This document shows, one piece after another, positions 45,745-53,253 of a stretch of 64,000 nucleotides of DNA. The notes under the pieces are model-generated. The model saw only the letters and a program-made list of their open reading frames with translations, was not told the DNA's origin and made no database searches. Positions within the stretch are counted from its first letter, which is position 1, and the number at the start of each line of letters is the position of its first letter. The translations under genes were made by a program, and so were the position numbers. Source of the stretch: Archangium sp. (lineage in GTDB: Bacteria > Myxococcota > Myxococcia > Myxococcales > Myxococcaceae); contig JAUXRX010000057.1 in assembly GCA_030681645.1 (NCBI GenBank), forward strand, positions 124,001-188,000. The letters are read 5' to 3'.

Positions 45745-45972
45745 ATGATCAACGCCGAGACGATCAAACCCGACATGCCCGTTGTCTGTTCGCTGGATGG
45801 CCAATTCGCGGTCGTCGACCACATGGATGGAGCCGACAGCATCAAGCTCAAGCGTGACGACAAGGGGAAGCATCACTTCATCCCCTTGAGCTGGGTGAAG
45901 ACGGTCGACGCGAAGGTGCACATCGATCGCCCCGGCAAGGAAGCGATGAAGCAGTGGCGCACCGAAGCGTGA
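45745..45972 (+). CDS. DUF2171-like small protein
   Basis: A 75-residue protein with the DUF2171 layout: IKPDMPVVCSLDGQFAVVDH, then DSIKLKRDDKGKHHFIPLSW and V-x-H-x-D near the end, a PRC-barrel-like beta fold. The ATG has AAAGGAG at good spacing. It precedes the dehydrogenase gene by 26 bases on the same strand. Related proteins are often stress-associated; no specific function is known. Confidence 0.75.
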   Translation: MINAETIKPDMPVVCSLDGQFAVVDHMDGADSIKLKRDDKGKHHFIPLSWVKTVDAKVHIDRPGKEAMKQWRTEA

Positions 45973-45998
45973 GTCGCTGAAGGAGGCCGGGAGGCCCA

Positions 45999-47381
45999 AT
46001 GCGCGACCCACTCGACGTCATCATCATCGGAGCGGGAACCGCGGGCCTCTCGGCGTTGCGCGAGGTGAAGAAACGCACCCAATCGTTCGCCATCATCAAC
46101 GACGGCCCCTGGGGCACCATGTGTGCCCGGGTTGGCTGCATGCCTTCCAAGGCGCTGATCGCCGCCGCCAACGCCTTTCACGCGCGGCGGCAGCTGGAAG
46201 AGCTGGGGATCACGGGGGGCGGTGGCCTGGCAGTCGACCTCGCCGCGGTGCTGCGCCGGGTGCGCGCGCTGCGCGACGACTTCGTCGACGGGAACCTCGA
46301 GGTCACCAGCGAGCTCGGAGATCGCGCCATCAGCGGGCGCGCCCGGCTGCTCGCCCCGGATCTCGTGAGCGTCAACGGCAGGGAACTCCGGGCCCGGCGC
46401 ATCATCCTCGCCACCGGGTCCTCGCCGATCGTTCCACCCGCCTGGCTTGCCCTGGGCGAGAAGCTGCTGACGACGGACACCCTCTTCGAGCAGGAGACCT
46501 TGCCCCGCCGCATGGCCGTGGTCGGCCAGGGCGCGCTCGGCGTGGAGCTGGCACAGGCGCTGAGCCGCCTCGGGCTCGAGGTGGCTGCGCTGGGCGATCG
46601 AGACCAGGTGGCCGGCCTCAGCGATCCCCGCGTCAACGCAGTGGCCATCGAGCTGCTCCGTCGCGAGCTGCCGGTTCACCTGGGGGCCGAGGCCGAGCTC
46701 ACCCAGACCCCGTTGGGCGTGCTCGTTCGCGCGGGCCGCACGCAGGTCGAGGTCGACCGGGTGCTGGTCGCGCTGGGGCGCCGCCCCCGGATCGAGGGCC
46801 TGGGGCTCGAGGCGCTCGGTCTGCCGCTCGACGCCCACGGCTTGCCGAAGGTGGACGCGAGCACCATGAAGGTCGGCGGCCTGCCGGTCTTCCTCGTCGG
46901 CGACGTGCGCGGTGACTCCGCGCTGCTGCACGTCGCTTCGGACGACGGGCACATCGCCGGGCTCAACGCGACCTCGAGCGGTGTGGAGCGCTTCCAGCGG
47001 CGAACGCCCCTGGCGATCGTGTTCTGCGAGCCCAACGTGGCGATGGTCGGCACGAAGTTCTCCGAGCTCGGCAGCCAGGCGCGCATCGGAGAGGCGCGCT
47101 TCGAGCGTCAGGGTCGCGCGCGCATCGCCCTCCAGAACGCCGGGGTGCTGCGGGTCTACGCCGACCACGAGGGGCTGCTGTTGGGTGCCGAGCTCTGCGC
47201 GCCGGCCGGGGAACACCTGGCCCACCTGCTGGCGCTGGCGATCGACCGCCGGCTCACGGTCTCCGAGCTCCTGCGAATGCCCTTCTACCACCCGGCCTTC
47301 GAGGAGGGCCTGCGGTCCGCCCTGCGCGAGCTGTCGTCCCAGCTACCAGCGCCGAGCGACTCGGATCTCACCCGCGTTTGA
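45999..47381 (+). CDS. Dihydrolipoamide dehydrogenase-like flavoprotein disulfide reductase
   Basis: A 460-residue class I disulfide reductase. It has FAD motif DVIIIGAGTAGLSALREV, redox pair C-A-R-V-G-C in GTMCARVGCMPSKAL, NAD motif AVVGQGALGVELAQALSRLG, and a C-terminal dimerisation domain with HPAFEEGL. The histidine-glutamate pair expected at the end of lipoamide dehydrogenases reads HPAFEE here. No 2-oxoacid dehydrogenase E1/E2 gene is nearby, so its substrate could be another disulfide. It converges with the selenoprotein candidate; the stops are 4 bases apart. Confidence 0.9.
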   Translation: MRDPLDVIIIGAGTAGLSALREVKKRTQSFAIINDGPWGTMCARVGCMPSKALIAAANAFHARRQLEELGITGGGGLAVDLAAVLRRVRALRDDFVDGNLEVTSELGDRAISGRARLLAPDLVSVNGRELRARRIILATGSSPIVPPAWLALGEKLLTTDTLFEQETLPRRMAVVGQGALGVELAQALSRLGLEVAALGDRDQVAGLSDPRVNAVAIELLRRELPVHLGAEAELTQTPLGVLVRAGRTQVEVDRVLVALGRRPRIEGLGLEALGLPLDAHGLPKVDASTMKVGGLPVFLVGDVRGDSALLHVASDDGHIAGLNATSSGVERFQRRTPLAIVFCEPNVAMVGTKFSELGSQARIGEARFERQGRARIALQNAGVLRVYADHEGLLLGAELCAPAGEHLAHLLALAIDRRLTVSELLRMPFYHPAFEEGLRSALRELSSQLPAPSDSDLTRV

Positions 47382-47385
47382 CTGC

Positions 47386-47742
47386 TCATCGACAGTCGAG
47401 TGGAAGCCCGAGTTCGAGGCGGAGCGCCACGTGGGCGTCGTACCCGTTCGCCCGGTGATCGCCCGCCGAGTAGACGATGCGCTCGCCGCGGCGGATCACG
47501 AGGCCGTGGCTCGCCCAGTCGAAGCGGGCCACCGCCGCCTTCGCCTCGGGGTCGAGGCTCGGCACCGTGCGTACCCGCACCTGGCCATGCAGCTCAGTCT
47601 CGAGGCCGCTCACGGCGGCCCGCGTCGCGTCGCAGACGCGTCAGAAGCGCAGGTAGTAGTAGGTGAGCTCGAGCCGATCGTCGCGCGAGGTCGGTGCGCA
47701 GGCGGTCAGCACGAGGGCAAGACACGGAACGAGCAGTCGCAT
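47386..47742 (-). CDS. Candidate selenoprotein: thioredoxin-like UxxC lipoprotein (in-frame TGA)
   Basis: One frame of 118 residues is broken only by a TGA at 47643-47641. Before it: signal MRLLVPCLALVLTAC (lipobox LTAC), then RLELTYYYLRF, a beta strand. After it: RVCDATRAAVSGLETELHGQ, then VRVRTVPSLDPEAKAAVARF and SHGLVIRRGERIVYSAGDH. The TGA falls where the first cysteine of a thioredoxin-fold CxxC would lie, giving U-R-V-C. Both halves have the high G/C third-position use of real genes. Two hairpins follow the TGA (see the SECIS entry). Alternatives: a Cys-to-stop mutation (TGC to TGA) in a dying gene, or a sequencing error. The ATG at 47742 has GGAG unusually close. The first codons after the TGA include a GTG that could start a 75-residue fragment, but that would lose the strand and motif. 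Confidence 0.6.
47604..47640 (-). promoter_or_regulatory. Candidate bacterial SECIS hairpins after the in-frame TGA
   Basis: In the transcript, CGCGUC-UGC-GACGCG forms a perfect 6-bp hairpin right after UGA (47640-47626). A second perfect 6-bp stem GGCCGC/GCGGCC (47620-47604) holds the loop CGUGA, which starts 27 nt after the UGA and has G as its second base. Bacterial SECIS elements typically have an apical loop 16-37 nt after UGA with a G in the first two loop bases. In a GC-rich genome chance hairpins are common, so this is supportive, not proof. Confidence 0.5.
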
Positions 47743-47751
47743 GCTCCGAGT

Positions 47752-47778
47752 TGACCGTTCACCCTGAACGAAGTCGAG
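47752..47778 (+). repeat. Dispersed repeat family 2, intergenic copy
   Basis: TGACCGTTCACCCTGAACGA then AGTCGAG matches 30974-31000 at 24 of 27 positions. It lies just upstream of the selenoprotein candidate start, where it would sit in the promoter region. Confidence 0.65.
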
Positions 47779-47807
47779 CCCCGTTCACCGCGAGCGGGCC
47801 CAGGTGC

Positions 47808-47936
47808 CTACTTCTTCGGCGCGTTGCACTGGCACCGCTTGTCCTTCGGCACATGTCCGAGGACCTGCTCGACATGAGCCCCACAACCGGCCCAGCCGGG
47901 CTTTCCACACTTCGGACATTGAACGGGCATGCACAT
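47808..47936 (-). CDS. Small Cys-rich zinc-ribbon-like protein
   Basis: A 42-residue protein: PVQCPKCGKPGWAGCGAHVE, then QVLGHVPKDKRCQCNAPKK. The CPxC...C...CxC spacing and the W-A-G-C-G-x-H-V-E-Q-V-L run look like a conserved small metal-binding family found in many bacteria. The ATG at 47936 or the one at 47930 could be the start. It is too short to be called by most tools. It lies 47 bases downstream of the EcsC gene, on the same strand. Confidence 0.65.
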   Translation of the reverse strand: MCMPVQCPKCGKPGWAGCGAHVEQVLGHVPKDKRCQCNAPKK

Positions 47937-47983
47937 GGTTTTTCGTCTCCTGGCCCTCAGAGCCGGGAGGCCCGCCCCAGGAT

Positions 47984-48751
47984 TCAGCTCGAGACCACCG
48001 CCAGCTTCGGCTTCTTCGCCGGCTTCTTCTTCGCGGCCAGCTTCTTCTTCTTCGGGGCCGGCACGGCGGTGGGAGCCTTCACCTTCATCAGGTCTCTGCG
48101 GGTGCGCAGGTCGCGCGAGGCGCGCTCACCCACCCGCTCGGTGAGCACCTTGTTCATGCCGCTGCCGATGACGATGCCCAGCACCGGCACCATGCGCAGA
48201 AGCCCGCGCCACACGTAGGCGAGCGCCAGCGCGGTCATCGCCTTGATCACCATGCGCGCCAGCACGCGCGACCCGTAGTTCCAGATCGCCACGCCCTCGG
48301 CCCGCACCACGTCGACGAAGAAGTTCTTCCCGCTGGCGTCATAGGTGCTGACCGCCGCGAGGAGAAAGGAGAGCTGGCGTTCCTGCGGCTCGTCGATGTC
48401 GAAGCCGTACACGTGGGAGATCGACAGGCAGAGCTCGACCTCGGTCTTGAGCAGGTAGGCCAGCTCGGCGAACGTGCCGGCGATGCCCGCGGCGAGCGAG
48501 CCGACCCCGGGGATGAGGGCGGGGAGCGCGGTGGCCCCACCGGCGATCGCGGCGCGGTTCGAGTAGCTGCGGGTCAGCTCCTGCGCGACGAGCTGGCGCA
48601 GGGTGTCCTTCGACTTCGACGCCTCGGGAGCCCGGGCCTTCGCCCGCGCCTCGCACACGGCCACGTGGGTGCGGAGGGTCTCGTTGCTCGACACCAGGCG
48701 CTCCACTGCAGACAGCAGCTGCTTGCCCTTCACCTCGTCGCTGGTCTTCAT
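47984..48751 (-). CDS. EcsC-family protein with lysine-rich tail
   Basis: A 255-residue protein. The EcsC domain spans about 60-215 (SNRAAIAGGATALPALIPGV, LLKTEVELCLSISHVYGFD), with hydrophobic segments near 75-90 and 175-195. The last 30 residues are Lys/Ala/Pro-rich (PAPKKKKLAAKKKPAKKPK), like the tail on the MaoC-like protein at 18444. The ATG at 48751 is chosen; no strong ribosome binding site is seen. EcsC is linked to ABC exporters in firmicutes; its role here is unknown. Confidence 0.8.
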   Translation of the reverse strand: MKTSDEVKGKQLLSAVERLVSSNETLRTHVAVCEARAKARAPEASKSKDTLRQLVAQELTRSYSNRAAIAGGATALPALIPGVGSLAAGIAGTFAELAYLLKTEVELCLSISHVYGFDIDEPQERQLSFLLAAVSTYDASGKNFFVDVVRAEGVAIWNYGSRVLARMVIKAMTALALAYVWRGLLRMVPVLGIVIGSGMNKVLTERVGERASRDLRTRRDLMKVKAPTAVPAPKKKKLAAKKKPAKKPKLAVVSS

Positions 48752-48827
48752 GAAGCGCACCGTACCCGGAAAGTCAGGGGTGGAAAGTCGTGGCCGTCCC
48801 CAGCGCTCCACAGGAGACTCCCGCCCC

Positions 48828-50591
48828 ATGGCCACCGCGAAGCCGCTGCTCCCCGAAGCCCAGCTTGGTCCCGCCGAGAAGCTGCTCGATCTCGTGCTCT
48901 CCAGCTCTGCCCACCTCTGGCACAACCGCCCCGGCATCGAGGTCAACGGCACCTGGCTGCCCCGCCCGAAGAAGGGCGCGCCGCGGCCGAAGGGCGCGCG
49001 CGACGTCTCGCCGGGCCTGCACGTGGCGGCGGCGGTGCGGCTCTACGAGAAGCTGCTCGAGATCTACCGGCTCAACGTCGACCTCGCCGCGCACTTCGCG
49101 GCCTACGCGCTGACGCAGACCGACTGGCGCGACCTCAAGGTGGCCTGCGCGGCGCTGATGCTGGTCCAGGCGCGCTCGGGCCAGCCGGTGAAGGAAGACG
49201 ACGGCTCGGTCTCCTTCTACGACGACGACTTCCGCCGGCTGGGCGAGGCGATGCTGCTGTTCTACGAGAAGAAGTCGACGCGGATGATCACCCCCAAGGC
49301 CGTGCTGCGGGTGGCGCAGCTGCTCGAGACGCCCGAGATCGCCGCGCTCAACCGCAAGGCGGGCTTCGGTGATCCCGCCGCGAAGAAGCCGCCGCTGGGC
49401 CGCTGGAAGCGCGCCGCCCAGAAGTGGCTCGCGGTGCGCGAGAACAACCCCGCCATGCTCAAGGGCCTGGTGAAGGCGGGCTTCAAGGAGACCATCAAGG
49501 ACCTCGCGCGCAAGGCTGGCTACAAGCCGGCCACGCAGAGCTTCTTCGAGGTGCTCGGCTGGAAGCAGAAGCAGTCTGAAGGCGGGCACCGCACGGTGGG
49601 CCTGGGCGCGCTCAAGCTCGACAAGCAGGAGCGCTTCGACGGGCTGACCGAGGCCGAGATCTGCGAGGCGATCGAGACGCAGCGCCTCTCGTACAAGGAC
49701 GTGGTGGGCCGGCTGCCGAAGGAGCTGGGCCTGACGCCGGCGATCATGGCCGCGGTGTTCCCCTCGTTGTCCGATCGCGACCTGCGCATCCTCACCCCCA
49801 CGCTCGAGGAGCTGGGCCTGATGGCCGACCCCGAGATCCGCGCGCGGTGGGAAAAGGCGGTGGGCACGGCCACCGATCAGCGCGCCCTCAACATCGCCAA
49901 GAACGTCCGCAGCAAGGAGATCCGCGAGAAGCTCGAAGAAGCGGCGGACAACGCGGCGCGCTCGGCGGTGACCGAGGCGACGAAGGACGTCGACGTGCGG
50001 GTGATGTTCCTGATCGACAAGTCAGGCTCGATGCAGGGCGCGATCGAGCAGTCGAAGGACGCGCTGTCGAAGATCCTCGCGGGCTTCCCGGTGGAGAAGC
50101 TGTCGATCGCCACCTTCGACACCATGGGCACGGTGCTGCGCCCCAAGGCGGCCACGCGCGCGGCGGTGCAGCACATGCTCAAGGGCATCAACGCCGATGG
50201 CGGCACGGTGCACGGCGCCGCGGTGCGGGCGCTGCACGGCTCGGGGCTGGCGATTCCGGCCGGTTCGCGGCTGGTGGTGATCGTGGTGGGCGACGAGGCC
50301 GGTGAGGCGGGCGATCAGTTCGCGCGGGCGTTCCGCGAGTGCGGGTACGAGCCGTCGGCGATGGCGATGCTGGTGTCGGTGGCGGGCCACGGCGCGCGGG
50401 GAAACACGGTGCGCACGTGCGCGGCGTTCATGAAGCTGCCGTTCAGCGAAGTGAACGTCTCGCAGTTCGATGATCCGTACCAGGTGACGCGGGTGCTCAA
50501 GGCCTTGCTCGACGCCCCGGTCGCCGTCGGCGCCACGCCCCAGCAGGGCTGGGTGGAGCGGGTGATGAAGACGAAGCTGCTGGAAATCTGA
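48828..50591 (+). CDS. vWA protein with large helical N-terminal region (TROVE/Ro-like layout, tentative)
   Basis: A 587-residue protein. Residues 1-370 are helical, with repeats of paired helices (PGLHVAAAVRLYEKLLEIYR, LTEAEICEAIETQRLSYKDV). From about 385 a vWA domain has an intact MIDAS (MFLIDKSGSMQGAIEQSKDA) and a threonine in GGTVHGAA. A helical ring followed by a vWA domain is the Ro60/TROVE layout, which binds non-coding RNA, but similarity is by architecture only. It is followed by a coiled-coil protein and a JAMM protease. The ATG at 48828 has AGGAG about 12 bases upstream. Confidence 0.7.
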   Translation: MATAKPLLPEAQLGPAEKLLDLVLSSSAHLWHNRPGIEVNGTWLPRPKKGAPRPKGARDVSPGLHVAAAVRLYEKLLEIYRLNVDLAAHFAAYALTQTDWRDLKVACAALMLVQARSGQPVKEDDGSVSFYDDDFRRLGEAMLLFYEKKSTRMITPKAVLRVAQLLETPEIAALNRKAGFGDPAAKKPPLGRWKRAAQKWLAVRENNPAMLKGLVKAGFKETIKDLARKAGYKPATQSFFEVLGWKQKQSEGGHRTVGLGALKLDKQERFDGLTEAEICEAIETQRLSYKDVVGRLPKELGLTPAIMAAVFPSLSDRDLRILTPTLEELGLMADPEIRARWEKAVGTATDQRALNIAKNVRSKEIREKLEEAADNAARSAVTEATKDVDVRVMFLIDKSGSMQGAIEQSKDALSKILAGFPVEKLSIATFDTMGTVLRPKAATRAAVQHMLKGINADGGTVHGAAVRALHGSGLAIPAGSRLVVIVVGDEAGEAGDQFARAFRECGYEPSAMAMLVSVAGHGARGNTVRTCAAFMKLPFSEVNVSQFDDPYQVTRVLKALLDAPVAVGATPQQGWVERVMKTKLLEI

Positions 50592-50635
50592 CTCCCTCTC
50601 CCTGCGTAGCGGGGAGAGGGTCGGGGTGAGGGGCC
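50592..50635. repeat. Dispersed palindrome family 1, copy C
   Basis: CTCCCTCTCCCTGCGTAGC, then GGGGAGAGGGTCGGGGTGAG and GGGCC. It starts right after the vWA gene stop and includes the GTG that could start the next gene. Confidence 0.85.
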
Positions 50636-51621
50636 AATTGGTCGACTACCGAAAGTTCCTGGGCAAGACCGACGCGCTGATCGCCCCCTGGCTGGGAGGC
50701 CCGAGCATCGACGCGCCCGGGCGGCGCCTGAAGCTGAGCCAGCTCCCCGCAAAGCCGGGCTGGTACCGCTTCGAGCTCAAGGGCCGCATCGCGACGGCCC
50801 AGGAACCCGCCGAGCCGGTCGACCTCACCACCCTGCCCCGCGTCCGCGGCTTCCTCTTCCGCGACCGTCTGGTCGCAGACAACGCGAGAGCCGAACCGCT
50901 TCACCTGATGCCCGAAGAAGAGCCGCCCCGCTTCAGTCCGATCACCGCGAGGCGCTGGCACGGCGGAGCCCTGCTCTTCGACACCCTCGAGTTCGAGTCA
51001 GAAGCCGAAGGAGCAGTCCGCGAAGCGCTGGCCACCGGAGCACCGCTCAACGCGCTCAAGTCAGTCCCCGCGCCGCTGCGGGCCGCATACGCCTTCGCCC
51101 TCGCTGAGCAGACGGCCCGCCGCCTCGGGGTGCCCGTGGCCGCTTCCGAGATCCGCCGCCACGTCGGCCGCATCGCCGACGGCGGCGTGGCGCAGGCCGA
51201 AGCCGTCATCCGCGAGCTCATCGCCGAGCGGGAACAGACCGAGCGCGAGATGGCCGAGCTCCGCGCGCGCCTCGCGGCGGCCCAGCTGCGCGCCGAGGTG
51301 CAGACCGCGCGCGAGCAGCGCATTCAAGAGCGCGCCCGCCGGCAGGAGACCGCGGAAGACCGGGCCTGGCAGGCGCTGGAGAAGGCCGGCGCCACCTTCG
51401 AGTCATCGCGGCAGCTGCGCAACCACCAGCTCGAGGTCGTCTTCGGCTTCATGGGCGAGCGCTTCATCAGCCTGGTCGATGAAGACACGCTGCAGGTGCT
51501 CGACTCCGGCATCTGCCTGGGTCACCCGCCGGCCGATGATCTGCTCACGCTCGATTCGTTGCCCGCGGTGATCAAGGAAGCCATCGAGACCGACCGCCTC
51601 GTCATCCTGAGGGCGCCGTGA
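50626..51621 (+). CDS. Coiled-coil protein of the vWA-JAMM cassette, unknown family
   Basis: A protein of about 331 residues. The start is uncertain: a GTG at 50626 lies inside repeat copy C, and a TTG at 50638 begins L-V-D-Y-R-K-F-L-G. The N-terminal 130 residues are beta-rich (AKPGWYRFELKGRIATAQEP). A long coiled coil at about 195-255 (REQTEREMAELRARLAAAQL) leads to a conserved-looking globular end (FGFMGERFISLVDEDTLQVL, GICLGHPPADDLLTLDSLP). The family is not recognised. Its stop overlaps the JAMM gene start (GTGA), so the two are functionally linked. Confidence 0.65.
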   Translation: MRGQLVDYRKFLGKTDALIAPWLGGPSIDAPGRRLKLSQLPAKPGWYRFELKGRIATAQEPAEPVDLTTLPRVRGFLFRDRLVADNARAEPLHLMPEEEPPRFSPITARRWHGGALLFDTLEFESEAEGAVREALATGAPLNALKSVPAPLRAAYAFALAEQTARRLGVPVAASEIRRHVGRIADGGVAQAEAVIRELIAEREQTEREMAELRARLAAAQLRAEVQTAREQRIQERARRQETAEDRAWQALEKAGATFESSRQLRNHQLEVVFGFMGERFISLVDEDTLQVLDSGICLGHPPADDLLTLDSLPAVIKEAIETDRLVILRAP

Positions 51622-52013
51622 AGCGCGAGGTCTGCTTCCTGATTGGCGCGGAGGAGACCGTGCTGTGGAGCGACGCTTCGGAGTCGCCCCTCGCGCTCCC
51701 CGATTCGCGTGAGCGGTGGGAAGCCATCTGGTCGCGGCGTTCGGAGTTGGTGGAGATTTGCCACTCTCACCCGCTGGGCCCCGAGTGCTTCTCGGCGGAG
51801 GACCTCAGCACCATGCAGGCCCTCGATGATGCGCTCGGGCGGCGGTGCCGGTTTTCGCTCGTGACTCCTACCCAGTACCTCGTGCGGGGGCTCGAGAATG
51901 AAGCTTGCGCCGCGACCCCTCCTGGCTGGGTCGCGGCGCTTCGGCTTGCTTCTGGAATCGAGGCCCCTCACCCCGGCCCTCTCCCCGCTCCGCAGGGAGA
52001 GGGAGAGCGTTAG
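51618..52013 (+). CDS. JAMM (JAB/MPN) metalloprotease-like protein
   Basis: A 131-residue protein with a full JAMM zinc motif H-x-H-x7-S-x2-D (HSHPLGPECFSAED). Such domains cut isopeptide bonds or C-terminal extensions of ubiquitin-like proteins, or process sulfur carriers. The GTG start overlaps the coiled-coil gene stop. Its last 16 residues (APHPGPLPAPQGEGER) and stop codon come from palindrome copy D and are almost identical to the tail of the unrelated protein ending at 54474. No E1, E2 or ubiquitin-like gene is nearby. Confidence 0.78.
   Translation: MKREVCFLIGAEETVLWSDASESPLALPDSRERWEAIWSRRSELVEICHSHPLGPECFSAEDLSTMQALDDALGRRCRFSLVTPTQYLVRGLENEACAATPPGWVAALRLASGIEAPHPGPLPAPQGEGER
51960..52013. 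repeat. Dispersed palindrome family 1, copy D (inverted orientation)
   Basis: GAGGCCCCTCACCCCGGCCC, TCTCCCCGCTCCGCAGGGAG, AGGGAGAGCGTTAG. It differs from copy E at one base of 54. Its end gives TAG to the plus-strand gene and TAA to the convergent minus-strand gene. Confidence 0.9.
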
Positions 52014-53155
52014 AAGGCGTAGTCGGCCTTCTGCGCCTGGCTCTTCGCCGACTCGATCAGCGCGTCGTCGAGCGACCTGGTGGTGTCCTTCGCGCGCTTC
52101 TTCAGCTCGCTCTGCACGAAGGTCTCGCGCTCCTGGGCCAGCTTGCCGATCTGCTTCTGCAGCTCAGCGCGCTCTTCGGCCTTCTTCGAGATGAACGCGT
52201 CGCGCTCCTTGTCGTTGAGGTTGGCCAGCTCGGCGGGCAGCTCGTCCTTCGCGACGGCCTTCCCTTCCTTCTTCGCGTCGACCAGGTCCCAGTCGTCGTT
52301 CCGGTACATCGCAGAGGCCTTGGCCGCCGCCCGGGTCGACATGCTCGACGCGCTCACCCCACCGGCGTTCTGGTCCTGCGCCTCCTGGCGCGCGACCGCT
52401 TCCTTCCCCTTTCGGCCGTAGGCGATGTACGTCTTGTTGAGCGACTCGTTGAGCTTCGCGATCTGCGCGTCCTGTGGGGCGTCGACGCGGGCGATGGCCC
52501 GGTTGCTGTCGATGAAGAGGAAGTTGCCGTCAGCCAGCTTCGCCGCCTCGGCCCAGCTGTCGCTGATGCCCTGCTGCTGCGTGCCGGCGTGAATCGTGTT
52601 CACCACGATGCCGCGGCCAATCGCCGCCTTCACCGAGTCGCGAAACGCGATGGGTCCCTGGGTGAAGGGCTCGTTGCCGGCGATGTAGACCAGCTTCAGG
52701 TCTTTCGGGTTGGCGCTCCACTCGAGCTCACCGAGCGCGTGCGAGATGGCCGCGCCGCAGTACTCGTTGCCGCCGTTGGTGGTGAGCTTGAAGAGCGCCT
52801 CCGACACCTTGTCCAGGTCGGTGGTGAGCGGAACGATGCGCTGCACGTGGTGCTGACCTGCGGGGATCGAGTCGTTGCCGTACTGGTACAGCGCCAGCTC
52901 GAGCTTCGGGCGCTTGCCTTCCTTCTTCGCGGTCGCGAACGTGTTCACGATGCGCCAGAGCTGCTCGCGCGTCTGGTTGATGAGGCCGTCCATGCTGCCC
53001 GAGGTGTCGAGGAGGATGGCGATCTGGATCTTCGGCTCGGCCATCACCTTCGACTCGATCGCAGGCTTCGGATCGATGGGCTTGTCGGCTTCGGCAAAGC
53101 AGGGGGCGGCCGTCAACGCCGCGACGCACGCGGCGAGCAGGGACTTACGAAACAT
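52010..53155 (-). CDS. Secreted vWA-domain protein
   Basis: A 381-residue protein with a signal peptide (MFRKSLLAACVAALTAAPCFA), then a vWA domain from about 42 to 230 with an intact MIDAS (IAILLDTSGSMDGLINQT). A long helical C-terminus follows (DERDAFISKKAEERAELQKQ-like; about 315-370). It resembles the VWA-containing envelope proteins next to MoxR genes but is not beside one here. The stop TAA overlaps the JAMM gene stop within repeat D. Confidence 0.82.
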   Translation of the reverse strand: MFRKSLLAACVAALTAAPCFAEADKPIDPKPAIESKVMAEPKIQIAILLDTSGSMDGLINQTREQLWRIVNTFATAKKEGKRPKLELALYQYGNDSIPAGQHHVQRIVPLTTDLDKVSEALFKLTTNGGNEYCGAAISHALGELEWSANPKDLKLVYIAGNEPFTQGPIAFRDSVKAAIGRGIVVNTIHAGTQQQGISDSWAEAAKLADGNFLFIDSNRAIARVDAPQDAQIAKLNESLNKTYIAYGRKGKEAVARQEAQDQNAGGVSASSMSTRAAAKASAMYRNDDWDLVDAKKEGKAVAKDELPAELANLNDKERDAFISKKAEERAELQKQIGKLAQERETFVQSELKKRAKDTTRSLDDALIESAKSQAQKADYAF

Positions 53156-53253
53156 GTGGTTGCTCCTGGAGATGCGGGCGCTGGTTGGAGTTGCGCCCGG
53201 TGACAACCTGAAACGGGGCGTGCGCCAATCGGATCTGTAGAATCGTCGCCGCC

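Noticed and set aside
47386..47613. A separate 75-residue gene starting with GTG at 47613
   Set aside because: It lacks the beta strand, Cys position and signal of the upstream part, which is in the same frame with only the TGA between; one gene with a Sec codon explains both.
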